A DNA stretch of 64,000 bases, from the NCBI RefSeq assembly GCF_023078475.1, contig NZ_CP095741.1, positions 124,001 to 188,000 on the forward strand. The letters are read 5' to 3'. The notes below the pieces were generated by a model that was not told the DNA's origin, ran no database searches, and was given only the letters and a program-made list of their open reading frames with translations. A program made the translations under genes and the position numbers. Positions 44,315 to 52,226 of the stretch are shown here, piece by piece; position 1 is the stretch's first letter, and each line of letters starts with the position of its first letter. The stretch comes from Luteibacter aegosomaticola (GTDB lineage Bacteria > Pseudomonadota > Gammaproteobacteria > Xanthomonadales > Rhodanobacteraceae).

Positions 44315-45061
44315 ATGCGCTTTCGTCCACTCGTCGCGCTGTTTCTCTTAACTGGCGCTTCCGCCGCCTCCGCGGCCGATCTGGTGGTATCCGCGGCCTC
44401 CAGCCTGACGGATGCGTTCCAGGCCGTGGGCAAGGCCTATGAGGCAAAGCACCCCGGCACGCACGTGGTACTCAACTTCGCGGCGTCGGATGTGCTGCTC
44501 CGGCAGATCGCGAGCGGCGCGCCGGCGGATGTCTTCGCCTCGGCCGACCAGACCGCGATGGACAAGGCCGTCGCGGCTAAGGCGATCAATCCGGCGACGC
44601 GCCAGGATTTCGCATCCAACCGCTTGGTACTCGTGGTGCCGCACGACAGCACGGCCGCCATCCGCGGGCCGGCCGATCTGAAGGCCGCCAGCGTGAAACG
44701 GGTGGCGTACGGCGACCCGGCGTCCGTCCCCGTGGGCCGGTATACCCAGGCTGCACTGGAGCAGCAGGGGCTTTGGCCCGCTGTGTCGGCCAAGGGCGTG
44801 CTGGCGCAGAACGTCCGGCAGAGTCTCGATTACGTCGCGCGTGGCGAGGTGGAGGCGGGTTTCGTCTTCGCTACGGACGCCGCGATCAGCAAGGACAAGG
44901 TGAAGGTGGTGGCGGTCGTGCCCACCCCGAAACCCATCACTTATCCCATGGCGATCGTTGCTGGCTCGAAGCAGGCGACCGAAGCGGCGGCCTTCGAGGC
45001 GTACGTGCAATCGGCCGAGGGCCGCAAGATCCTGGCGGGCTTCGGCTTCGAGGCCCCGTAA
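44315..45061 (+). CDS. modA: molybdate-binding periplasmic protein
   Basis: A 248-residue solute-binding protein of the molybdate ABC importer. The signal peptide is RFRPLVALFLLTGASAASAA. The oxyanion-binding motifs are VSAASSLTDAF (Ser pair) and NFAASDVLLRQI (family NFAASG), plus DPASVPVGRY, YVARGEVEAGFVFATD and the C-terminal FGF. ATG 44315 is preferred; upstream TTG and ATG codons (44285, 44291) are in frame but would place a charged, Pro-rich extension before the signal peptide. modB follows after 7 bp. Molybdate is needed for molybdopterin enzymes such as nitrate reductase. Confidence 0.94.
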   Translation: MRFRPLVALFLLTGASAASAADLVVSAASSLTDAFQAVGKAYEAKHPGTHVVLNFAASDVLLRQIASGAPADVFASADQTAMDKAVAAKAINPATRQDFASNRLVLVVPHDSTAAIRGPADLKAASVKRVAYGDPASVPVGRYTQAALEQQGLWPAVSAKGVLAQNVRQSLDYVARGEVEAGFVFATDAAISKDKVKVVAVVPTPKPITYPMAIVAGSKQATEAAAFEAYVQSAEGRKILAGFGFEAP

Positions 45062-45068
45062 GCGTCGC

Positions 45069-45743
45069 GTGGATGCGCTCTGGGTTCCCCTGCTGCTAAC
45101 CCTGAAGGTCGCCCTCTGGGCGACCGGGATAAACCTTGTGCTAGGCGTGGCGGTGGCGTTCGGGCTATCGCGCTGGCGCTCGCACGCGCGCGAGGTGGTC
45201 GATGCCATCCTGACCTTGCCGCTGGTACTGCCGCCGACGGTGCTGGGCTACTACCTTCTCGTCCTGCTCGGTCGCCGCGGCATCTTCGGCGCATGGCTGG
45301 ATCACCTCGGTATCGAACTGGTCTTCACCTGGCAGGGCGCCGTGGTGGCTTCGACCCTGGTGGCCTTCCCCTTGGTCCAGAAGGCTGCACGGGCGGCATT
45401 CGAAGCGGTGGACCCGCAGCTGGAAAGCGCGGCACGCGTGCTGGGCTTGCGCGAAGCCGCGGTGTTTTTCCGTGTGTCGCTGCCTCTTGCCGCACGCGGG
45501 ATCACGGCGGGCGCGTTGCTCGCTTTCGCGCGCGCCATGGGTGAGTTCGGCGCGACACTGATGATCGCCGGCAATCTGCCAGGCCGTACGCAGACCCTAT
45601 CCGTGGCGATCTACGCGGCGGTACAGGCCGGCGATGACCGCGGCGCCGCCATCATGGTCGTGGTGACGTCGGTGACCTGCGTGGTCGCCCTGTTGCTGGC
45701 CGGCTGGCTGGCACCCGATCAGCTGCGCCGGAGCCGCCCATGA
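45069..45743 (+). CDS. modB: molybdate ABC permease
   Basis: A 224-residue permease, normal ModB length. The start is GTG at 45069 (VDALWVPLLLTLKVALWATG), 7 bp after modA; the reading frame is open further upstream inside modA but lacks membrane sequence there. Five or so transmembrane helices are visible. The ATPase-coupling motif is EAAVFFRVSLPLAARGITAG, with FARAMGEFGATLMIAGNLPG typical of molybdate permeases. Its stop overlaps the modC start by 4 bp (ATGA). Confidence 0.93.
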   Translation: MDALWVPLLLTLKVALWATGINLVLGVAVAFGLSRWRSHAREVVDAILTLPLVLPPTVLGYYLLVLLGRRGIFGAWLDHLGIELVFTWQGAVVASTLVAFPLVQKAARAAFEAVDPQLESAARVLGLREAAVFFRVSLPLAARGITAGALLAFARAMGEFGATLMIAGNLPGRTQTLSVAIYAAVQAGDDRGAAIMVVVTSVTCVVALLLAGWLAPDQLRRSRP

Positions 45744-46405
45744 GCGTGGACGTATCCATCCGCAAGGCGTTGCGTGACGACGAACGGCACTTCGACCTGG
45801 ACATCACCTTCGCGTCGGACGCGCGACGCATCGTGTTGTTCGGCCCCTCCGGGGCCGGTAAAAGCCTGACCCTGCGGGCCGTGGCCGGGCTATTGGTGCC
45901 CGATGTCGGCCACGTCCGCGTGGATGGCCACACGTTGTATGACTCGGCCGGTGGCATTGTCCTCCCGCCTCGCGATCGTAGCGTCGCCTACGTATTCCAG
46001 GACTACGCGTTGTTCCCGCACCTCACGGTCGCGCAGAACATCGCCTTCCCCCTTGCGCGCGGCTGGCTCAATCCCTCGAAACGCGGGCGCGATCCGCGCG
46101 TGGCGCGGTTGCTCGAGCTGTTCGAACTGGGCGGCATGGCCGACAGTTATCCCGCGCGTATCTCCGGCGGCCAGCGCCAGCGGGTCGCCCTGGCCCGAGC
46201 CCTGGTCGCTGAGCCACGCCTCGTGCTCCTGGATGAGCCGTTCGCCGCGCTGGACCCGGCATTGCGCGGGCGCATGCGGATGGAACTGCTGGCCTTGCAG
46301 CAGCGGCTGGATATGCCGTTGCTGGTCATCACGCACGACCCGGCCGATGTCGATGCGCTGCAAGGCCATACCATCGAGCTTCGCGACGGCCGCGTCGTGG
46401 CATGA
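45740..46405 (+). CDS. modC: molybdate ABC ATPase, short form
   Basis: A 221-residue ATPase that powers ModB. Walker A GPSGAGKSLTL, Q-loop VFQDYALFPHLTV, signature ISGGQRQRVALARAL, Walker B LVLLDEPFAALD and switch His in VITHDP are intact. Typical ModC proteins are about 350 residues because of a C-terminal Mop (molybdate-binding) domain; this one stops at VVA directly after the nucleotide-binding domain, so it lacks feedback binding of molybdate. No modE regulator adjoins. Confidence 0.92.
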   Translation: MSVDVSIRKALRDDERHFDLDITFASDARRIVLFGPSGAGKSLTLRAVAGLLVPDVGHVRVDGHTLYDSAGGIVLPPRDRSVAYVFQDYALFPHLTVAQNIAFPLARGWLNPSKRGRDPRVARLLELFELGGMADSYPARISGGQRQRVALARALVAEPRLVLLDEPFAALDPALRGRMRMELLALQQRLDMPLLVITHDPADVDALQGHTIELRDGRVVA

Positions 46406-46454
46406 GCGCCGTGGCCGGGGCCGGTCGGCTATCATCGGCAGCCAGCGTTTCCGC

Positions 46455-47411
46455 GTGGATGTTCCATTGAACGAGCCGAGCCCGCCCCCCAAGGGCAAGA
46501 CCCTAGCCATCCGTGCGCTGAAATACGGCGTCACGCTGGCGATCGTGGGCGCGGCCGCCTTCCTGTTGCACCGCTACATCGCGAAGATGGCCTGGCACGA
46601 TGTGCGCGATGCGCTCACCCGTATTCCTCGCTGGCATGTCATCGGTTCGATCGGTGCGGCGCTTGTCAGCTGGGCGTGTCTCACCGCCTATGATGTCTTT
46701 GCTGTCGAGACGGTGGTGCCGCACAAGGTGCCGATGAAGATGAAGATCTTCTCCGGGGCCACCACGCACGCGATCTGCAATGCGCTCGGCTTCCACGCCA
46801 TCACCGGCACCGCATTGCGCTACCGTATCCTTTCGACCCAGGGCGTGCGCGCCGCGGATGTCGCCCGGGTGGTGGGCCTCGTTGGTTTTGCCGTGGGTAT
46901 GGGGTTCGCCGCGGTCACCTGCATCGCGCTGGTCGTCGAGCCCTCCGTCGCCAATGGGTGGGGACGCTGGCTTGGTGTGGCTCTCGTCGTCGCCTTCGTG
47001 GCGTTACTGCGATGGCTGGCCGGCAAGCACGATGAGCTCAAGGTTTGGAAATTCACGACGCCAGTGCCTTCCGCGCGCTCCGCTGCGGCACAGATTGTCC
47101 TCGGCATCATTGAGATGGTGGGCGCCATCCTTACCATGTACCTGCTGCTGCCGCCGGAGATCGCCGGAAGTTTCCTCGAGTTCGCGCCTATTTACGTGGG
47201 CGCCGTGCTCGCAGGCATCCTCAGCAACACACCCGGTGGCATCGGTGCGTTCGAGGCGTTGACGCTCGCAGCCTTCCCGCAGGAACAGCGTGCGCAGGTG
47301 CTCGCCGCGCTGCTCGCGTACCGCGTCATCTATGGCTTCGGCCCTTTCCTGTTGGCATCGATCGCGCTGGGTAGTTTTGAAATCCGTCGCCGCGCAAGGA
47401 AGATGGCATGA
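46455..47411 (+). CDS. UPF0104/MprF-like multi-pass membrane protein
   Basis: A 318-residue inner-membrane protein of the lysylphosphatidylglycerol synthase transmembrane-domain family (PF03706, YbhN type). About seven or eight hydrophobic helices are visible (TLAIVGAAAFLLHRYI, VVGLVGFAVGMGFAAVTCIA, WLGVALVVAFVALLRWLAG), with family motifs GAFEALTLA and NTPGGIG. The start is uncertain: GTG at 46455 or TTG at 46467; the frame is open far upstream inside modC. Members flip lipids or modify membrane charge, but this one has no aminoacyltransferase domain. The lipoprotein hydrolase gene follows with a 4-bp overlap. Confidence 0.85.
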   Translation: MDVPLNEPSPPPKGKTLAIRALKYGVTLAIVGAAAFLLHRYIAKMAWHDVRDALTRIPRWHVIGSIGAALVSWACLTAYDVFAVETVVPHKVPMKMKIFSGATTHAICNALGFHAITGTALRYRILSTQGVRAADVARVVGLVGFAVGMGFAAVTCIALVVEPSVANGWGRWLGVALVVAFVALLRWLAGKHDELKVWKFTTPVPSARSAAAQIVLGIIEMVGAILTMYLLLPPEIAGSFLEFAPIYVGAVLAGILSNTPGGIGAFEALTLAAFPQEQRAQVLAALLAYRVIYGFGPFLLASIALGSFEIRRRARKMA

Positions 47412-48541
47412 AGTACCTCGCTCTCCTGGCGGCCACACTGCTCGCCGGCTGCGCCACGCCGCATGCGCGCCGCACCGATGTGCTGTTCTGGGATCAGCCC
47501 CATCGCGAAGCGAACTTCCGCGCGATGGAGACGCAGTACGCCAGCAATATCGTCAGGCATGGCACCGCTCACCCGCTCCCTGCTGGCGCGCCCCTCGTGC
47601 CAGCTTTTGAGGACGGCACGACACTCGATGCGTACATGGCGGCTCACCACGTCGCAGGCATCATGGTGCTGCAGGATGGCAAGGTTCGCCTTGAGCGATA
47701 CGGCCTGGGTGCCGATGCGCATACGCGCTGGACCTCATTCTCCGTCGCCAAGTCGTTTACCTCGACCCTGGTGGGCGCGGCGCTGCGCGATGGCGCGATC
47801 CATTCGCTGGATGACAAGGTCACGCGCTACATCCCCGAACTCGCCGCGGGCGCATACCGCGACGTGACCGTACGCCAGCTGCTCAGCATGACGTCGGGCG
47901 TGCGCTGGAACGAGGATTACAGCGATCCGCATTCGGATGTGGCGCAGATGTACGAGGGCCGCCGCGTGCCCGGGCAACCCTTGCTCGTCACCTACATGGC
48001 GCCACTTCCCCGCGAATTCGCGCCGGGCGAACGCTGGGTCTACAAGACAGGCGAGACCGACCTCATCGGCATCCTCGTCAACCGCGCTACTGGCAAGACG
48101 CTCGCCGCCTATCTCTCCGAGAAGATCTGGAAGCCGTACGGCATGGCAAGCGATGCGCTGTGGCTGAAGGACGATGTGGACGGCACCGAAGCCGGTGGCT
48201 CGGGTGTATCCGCCACGCTAGGTGATTACGCACGGTTGGGCCAGTTCCTGCTCGATGGTGGCGTCGCGGATGGGCATGCCGTACTGGCCGACGGCTGGCT
48301 GGCCGATGCCACGAAAAGACATGCGGACATCGGCGTACCCGGCCGAGGTTATGGCTACCAGTGGTGGACGTGGGATGACGGCGCGTTCGCGGGCATCGGC
48401 ATTTTCGGTCAGCTCCTGTATGTCGACCCCGCGCGGCACCTGGTGATCGCGCAGCTGGCCGCCTGGCCCGTAGCCACGGATGACGCACAGGCCCGGGCGC
48501 GAAACGATTTCGTCCGTGCGGTGGTGCGGGGGTTACACTAA
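47408..48541 (+). CDS. lipoprotein serine hydrolase, beta-lactamase-like family
   Basis: A 377-residue serine hydrolase with a lipobox LLAGC (Cys15), so anchored in the outer membrane or periplasmic face. SxxK is Ser-Val-Ala-Lys in TSFSVAKSFTSTLVGAAL; the second motif is Tyr-Lys-Thr in WVYKTGETDLIG. The third strand region is around GIGIFGQLLYVDP. It belongs to the same broad PF00144 family as the gene at 4414 but is not a close copy. It starts within the ATGA overlap with the flippase-like gene, so the two may act together on cell-envelope material. Substrate unknown. Confidence 0.88.
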   Translation: MKYLALLAATLLAGCATPHARRTDVLFWDQPHREANFRAMETQYASNIVRHGTAHPLPAGAPLVPAFEDGTTLDAYMAAHHVAGIMVLQDGKVRLERYGLGADAHTRWTSFSVAKSFTSTLVGAALRDGAIHSLDDKVTRYIPELAAGAYRDVTVRQLLSMTSGVRWNEDYSDPHSDVAQMYEGRRVPGQPLLVTYMAPLPREFAPGERWVYKTGETDLIGILVNRATGKTLAAYLSEKIWKPYGMASDALWLKDDVDGTEAGGSGVSATLGDYARLGQFLLDGGVADGHAVLADGWLADATKRHADIGVPGRGYGYQWWTWDDGAFAGIGIFGQLLYVDPARHLVIAQLAAWPVATDDAQARARNDFVRAVVRGLH

Positions 48542-48570
48542 GGGCATCCCCCCACCCCAGGCTCTCCCCC

Positions 48571-49047
48571 ATGCCTATTACCTGGAACGAACTCACCTGC
48601 AAGCCGGACAAGGAAGCGATCGACGCGCTCGCGGCGTCCTGGCAATGGCGCATCGGCGATGCCTTCACGCCACTCCTGTTCACCGCCCTGGGCGATATGT
48701 TCTATGAGGCGGACGAAGGCGGCGTGTTCTGGTTGAACACCGGCACCGGCGAAGTCGAACGCGTGGCGGACGATGTCGAAGGCTTCAATCAACAGCTCCG
48801 CGAAGAGATTGCCGATGAATGGCTGCTGCCGCCGTTGATCGAGGCGTTGATCGAAGCGGGCAAGGTGTGCGCGGAAGGCGAGTGCTACACCTACGTCACG
48901 CTGCCGGTATTCGCCGAAGGCGAATACATCGTTGAGAACTTCAACCCGGTGCCGGCGCGTGAGCACTTCGAGCTCACGGGTTCGGTACTCCAGCAGCTGG
49001 CAGACGTGCCCGACGGCACGAACGTCAACATCGATATCACGCACTGA
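48571..49047 (+). CDS. DUF1851 protein (T6SS immunity Tdi1-like)
   Basis: A 158-residue soluble acidic protein. The block MFYEADEGGVFWLNTGTGEV with following ERVADDVEGF resembles the DUF1851 domain of Tdi1-type immunity proteins, which protect against type VI DNase effectors in Agrobacterium. No effector gene, VgrG or Hcp is near, so it is either an orphan immunity gene or a family member with another role. Its 3' end overlaps the sigma factor gene by 11 bp on the opposite strand. Confidence 0.6.
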   Translation: MPITWNELTCKPDKEAIDALAASWQWRIGDAFTPLLFTALGDMFYEADEGGVFWLNTGTGEVERVADDVEGFNQQLREEIADEWLLPPLIEALIEAGKVCAEGECYTYVTLPVFAEGEYIVENFNPVPAREHFELTGSVLQQLADVPDGTNVNIDITH

Positions 49048-50314
49048 ACCCCGAGCTGGTCGCGCAGGCTTTGGCGCGGGCTTCGAGTAGCGCTTTTTCG
49101 CGCTCGTTGCGCGCCATGCTGGCCGCTTGCAGGAACGCATCGCGCGCGGCTTCGAGCCGGCCGAGGCGGAAGAGCAGGTCGCCGTGGACGCTGGGCAGCA
49201 GGTGGTAGTCCTTTAGCGCGGGCTCGTCGGCTAGTGATTCCACGATGCCGAGCGCCGCGGCAGGTCCTTCGGCCATGGACACGGCGACGGCGCGGTTGAG
49301 TTCGACGACCGGCGATGGCACCACTTCGACGAGCGCCGCATAGAGCGAGACGATGCGCTGCCAGTCGGTCTCGTCGCCACGCGGTGCACGTGCATGGCAC
49401 GCTGCTATCGCCGCCTGTAAAGCGTAAGGGCCCTGCGCGCCGCCGAGTTTTTCCGCGCGTTCGAGCGCATGCAGGCCACGCGTAATGAGTAGCCGATCCC
49501 AGCGGCTACGATCCTGGTCCATCAGCAGGATGGGATCGCCGTCGGGCGTGATGCGCGCACCCGTACGTGATGCCTGGATTTCCATCAGTGCGACGAGCCC
49601 GTGCACTTCGGGCTCGCGCGGCATGAGCTCCGCAAGGATACGTCCCAAGCGCAAGGCCTCATCGCACAACCCGGGGCGCATCCAGTCATCGCCTGCCGTT
49701 GCCGCGTATCCTTCGTTAAAGATCAGGTAGACGACGCGCAGCACGGCCGCGAGGCGCTCGCGAAGCGCGTCGCCACGCGGTACTTCGTAGACGACGGTTT
49801 CGCCGGCCAGTGTTCGTTTCGCCCGCACGATGCGCTGAGCCACGGTGGCCTCGGGCACCAGGAAGGCGCGGGCGATCTCGTCGGTGGCTAGCCCGCCCAG
49901 CAGCCGCAGCGTGAGCGCGACTTGCGCCTCGACGGAAAGGGCAGGGTGGCACGCCGTGAAGATGAGCCGCAGCATGTCATCGCCGATGTCGTCATCCAGC
50001 GCATCGATCAGCGCATCGTCGTGGCTTTCAAGCAGGCCCTCCATGTCCTGGCCAAGTGCCTCGAGCTTGCGCCCCGCCATGCGTTCACGGCGGATGCGGT
50101 CCACCGCCCGGTGCTTCGCCGCCTGGGTGAGCCAGGCGCCGGGGTTGCGCGGCACGCCGTCGCGCGGCCACTGCTCCAGGGCCGAGACGAGCGCATCCTG
50201 GGCCAGTTCTTCGGCCAGGTCGAGGTCGCGCACCATGCGCGCGATCGTCGCGATGAGGCGGGGGGATTCGATCTTCCAGATCGCATCGATGGCGCGATGG
50301 GTGGCGTCGGTCAT
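49037..50314 (-). CDS. ECF42-type RNA polymerase sigma factor
   Basis: A 425-residue extracytoplasmic-function sigma factor of the long ECF42 group. Sigma-2 lies at about 8-80 (DLDLAEELAQDALVSALEQW, WLTQAAKHRAVDRIR), and sigma-4 at about 115-180 (ALTLRLLGGLATDEIARAFL). A C-terminal TPR-like SigmaE-associated domain of about 230 residues (DUF6596) has the typical YLIFNEGYAAT. There is no anti-sigma gene; in this group the C-terminal domain controls activity. It is the last gene of a four-gene cluster with two YCII genes and a VOC gene, the known ECF42 context. ATG 50314 is preferred. Confidence 0.92.
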   Translation of the reverse strand: MTDATHRAIDAIWKIESPRLIATIARMVRDLDLAEELAQDALVSALEQWPRDGVPRNPGAWLTQAAKHRAVDRIRRERMAGRKLEALGQDMEGLLESHDDALIDALDDDIGDDMLRLIFTACHPALSVEAQVALTLRLLGGLATDEIARAFLVPEATVAQRIVRAKRTLAGETVVYEVPRGDALRERLAAVLRVVYLIFNEGYAATAGDDWMRPGLCDEALRLGRILAELMPREPEVHGLVALMEIQASRTGARITPDGDPILLMDQDRSRWDRLLITRGLHALERAEKLGGAQGPYALQAAIAACHARAPRGDETDWQRIVSLYAALVEVVPSPVVELNRAVAVSMAEGPAAALGIVESLADEPALKDYHLLPSVHGDLLFRLGRLEAARDAFLQAASMARNEREKALLEARAKACATSSGFSA

Positions 50315-50365
50315 GGCGACGGATGACACCATCCGCCGCCATGGCAGGCAAGCCGCGCTGCCGCA

Positions 50366-51136
50366 TCAGGCCAGCGGCGCGAGTAACTCCTTCATGCTGT
50401 ACAGCGGGCGGATCTCCAGCCGTGCCTCGTCGCCATCGGGGAACGGATAGGTCCGCGTCCACGCGATGACGTCCTCGAGGGTATCGACACGGAGCACCCA
50501 GAAGCCGGCGACCATTTCCTTGATCTCGGCGAACGGCCCATCGAACACCTGCGCCTGGCCCTTGTTGAAACGGACGCGCCTGGCATGGCGGCTCGACGAC
50601 AAGCCGTTACCAGCGATGAGGAAGCCCGCCTCATGGCCGGCGCGGTTCGCCTCGGCCATGCGCCCGAGGATCTCGGGGCCCGGGTTCCAGTCGGTTTCAC
50701 TGCGGGCGTTGGCCTTCAGCATCACCATGTAGCGCGGCCGGTCCGACTCATCCTCGGCGGGATCGCCGAAGTTCGTGAGGCCGCCCGGGCAGCCGACGGG
50801 CCGGATCTCGATCTCGGCGTTGCCGTTCGCATCCTCGACGGGCCAGCCCTTGACCCAATCCACGGCGGCGTCCATCGACTCGGCTTCGATGATGCTGAAG
50901 CCGGCCACGAGCTCCCTGGCCTCGGCGAACGGGCCATCCACCACGACCGGCGTACGGCCTGCGCGGAAGCTCACCCGCACACCCTCGCTGCTGGGCTTCA
51001 GGCCTTCGCCCGCGTGGAAGCGGCCTTCGGCGGCGAGCGGATCGCAATAGTCGGCCATCGCATCGACGAGCGCCTGGGTCACGGGCGCGCCGGCTTCGCT
51101 ATCGGCATCTGCTTTGCGGACGATCAGGAATCGCAT
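50366..51136 (-). CDS. double YCII (DGPF) domain protein
   Basis: A 256-residue protein made of two YCII-related domains in tandem, each with the DGPF motif: VVDGPFAEARELVAGFSIIE (about residue 65-85) and VFDGPFAEIKEMVAGFWVLR (about 195-215). YCII proteins are dimeric ferredoxin-like folds with a conserved His-Asp pair; in ECF42 loci they are the main predicted targets of the sigma factor. AGAGGAG precedes the ATG at 51136. The two halves are clearly diverged, so the fusion is not recent. Function in stress response is unknown. Confidence 0.9.
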   Translation of the reverse strand: MRFLIVRKADADSEAGAPVTQALVDAMADYCDPLAAEGRFHAGEGLKPSSEGVRVSFRAGRTPVVVDGPFAEARELVAGFSIIEAESMDAAVDWVKGWPVEDANGNAEIEIRPVGCPGGLTNFGDPAEDESDRPRYMVMLKANARSETDWNPGPEILGRMAEANRAGHEAGFLIAGNGLSSSRHARRVRFNKGQAQVFDGPFAEIKEMVAGFWVLRVDTLEDVIAWTRTYPFPDGDEARLEIRPLYSMKELLAPLA

Positions 51137-51148
51137 GGGTCGCTCCTC

Positions 51149-51607
51149 TCAGGGGCCGGTCTTCTCGCCACCATTCACCATCCACGACACGCCAAACTCG
51201 TCATCGAGCATGCCGAAGCGCTCGGCCCAGAACGTTTCCGCGACGGGCATGGTGACCTTGCCACGCTTCGCCAGCGCGGCGAAGACTTTCTCGGCTTCCG
51301 CACCGGTATCAAAGCCCAGGGCGATGGTGCAGCCCTCGACCTTGCCCTTGTGCTCGAAGACGGGGGGCGTGTCCGAGCCCATCAGTATCGAGTCCCCCAC
51401 CACGAGGCGGATGTGCATGATCTTCTCGCCCATGCCGGACATATCCATGGGTTCAACGCAGCCGTCGTTGTTACCCGCGCCTTCGGGCGGCGGCGGGGCA
51501 TCCTTGAACCGGCTCACCATCACGATCTTTCCGCCGAGCGCGGCCTCATAGAACTTGAATGCTTCTTCGCAGTTGTCCTTGAAGTGCAGGTAGGGCGTGA
51601 TCTTCAT
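51149..51607 (-). CDS. VOC/PhnB-like protein
   Basis: A 152-residue protein of the vicinal oxygen chelate superfamily (PhnB/3-demethylubiquinone methyltransferase-like). It begins MKITPYLHFKDNCEEAFKFY and contains ILMGSDTPPVFEHKG, FAALAKRGKVTMPVAETFWA and GMLDDEFGVSWMVN, the usual PhnB order. AAGGAT is 8 nt before the ATG at 51607. It lies 12 bp from the double YCII gene and 28 bp from the upstream YCII gene, so it is within the ECF42 operon. Enzymatic activity is not predictable; many PhnB-like proteins lack metal. Confidence 0.9.
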   Translation of the reverse strand: MKITPYLHFKDNCEEAFKFYEAALGGKIVMVSRFKDAPPPPEGAGNNDGCVEPMDMSGMGEKIMHIRLVVGDSILMGSDTPPVFEHKGKVEGCTIALGFDTGAEAEKVFAALAKRGKVTMPVAETFWAERFGMLDDEFGVSWMVNGGEKTGP

Positions 51608-51635
51608 GTCGGTAATCCTTGTGACGGTGGTGGGT

Positions 51636-52064
51636 TTACAGGCGGTTGGCGATCTCGGCGCGCTGGCGTTCTTCCTGCGCACGAGCTTCCGGGGTGAACT
51701 CGGTTCCAAAGTCGTCGGCTTCGAAGACCTGGCGGATCTCGATTTCGGAGGTTCCTTCCTCAAAGGGATTGGGGCAGCGCTTCATCCACTCGATGGCCTC
51801 GTCGAAGGAGCGCACCTGGATCAGCCAGAAGCCGGCAACCAGCTCACGGGCTTCCGCGAAGGGGCCATCGATCACCTCGCGGCGGTCGCCCGTAAAGCGG
51901 ATGCGTGCGCCTTTGGCGCTGGGGTGCAGGCCCTCGGCGGCGAGCAACACGCCGGCCCGCACCAGTTCCTCGTTGAAATGCCCCATCGCCGTCAGTAGCG
52001 CTTCGCTGGGCATCGCGCCGGATTCGGATACCGCGTTTGCGCGAACCATGACCATGCATCGCAT
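51636..52064 (-). CDS. YCII (DGPF) domain protein, ECF42-associated
   Basis: A 142-residue single YCII domain protein with VIDGPFAEARELVAGFWLIQ in the centre. The ATG at 52064 is chosen because AAGGAG lies 7 nt upstream and the predicted ECF42 transcript starts 40 nt before it; the alternative start at 52094 is too close to the promoter. First gene of the leftward ECF42 operon. Conserved in such loci; function unknown. Confidence 0.9.
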   Translation of the reverse strand: MRCMVMVRANAVSESGAMPSEALLTAMGHFNEELVRAGVLLAAEGLHPSAKGARIRFTGDRREVIDGPFAEARELVAGFWLIQVRSFDEAIEWMKRCPNPFEEGTSEIEIRQVFEADDFGTEFTPEARAQEERQRAEIANRL

Positions 52065-52110
52065 GTGCCTACTCCTTGCCGTGGGCCGGGACATTCCTGG
52101 CCTTCATGGT

Positions 52111-52140
52111 GACGTCGAGTGGCGTCCGCCCCGATCGACA
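52111..52140 (-). promoter_or_regulatory. ECF42-type promoter of the YCII operon
   Basis: Read leftward: TGTCGA (52135-52140) and, after about 17-20 bp, CGAC overlapping CGTC (52111-52117). This agrees with the TGTCGA -35 and CGA/TC -10 reported for ECF42 promoters as I recall. The start would be near 52104, 40 nt before the first YCII gene. It predicts auto-activation of the sigma factor operon. Confidence 0.65.
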
Positions 52141-52226
52141 GCCGGGCGGAAAAAATCTCGCGCGGCGGGCAGACAGCATGCCGCAGCGGATTCTCAAGGA
52201 TTGAGCGACGGGATGGCCTGGGGCAG

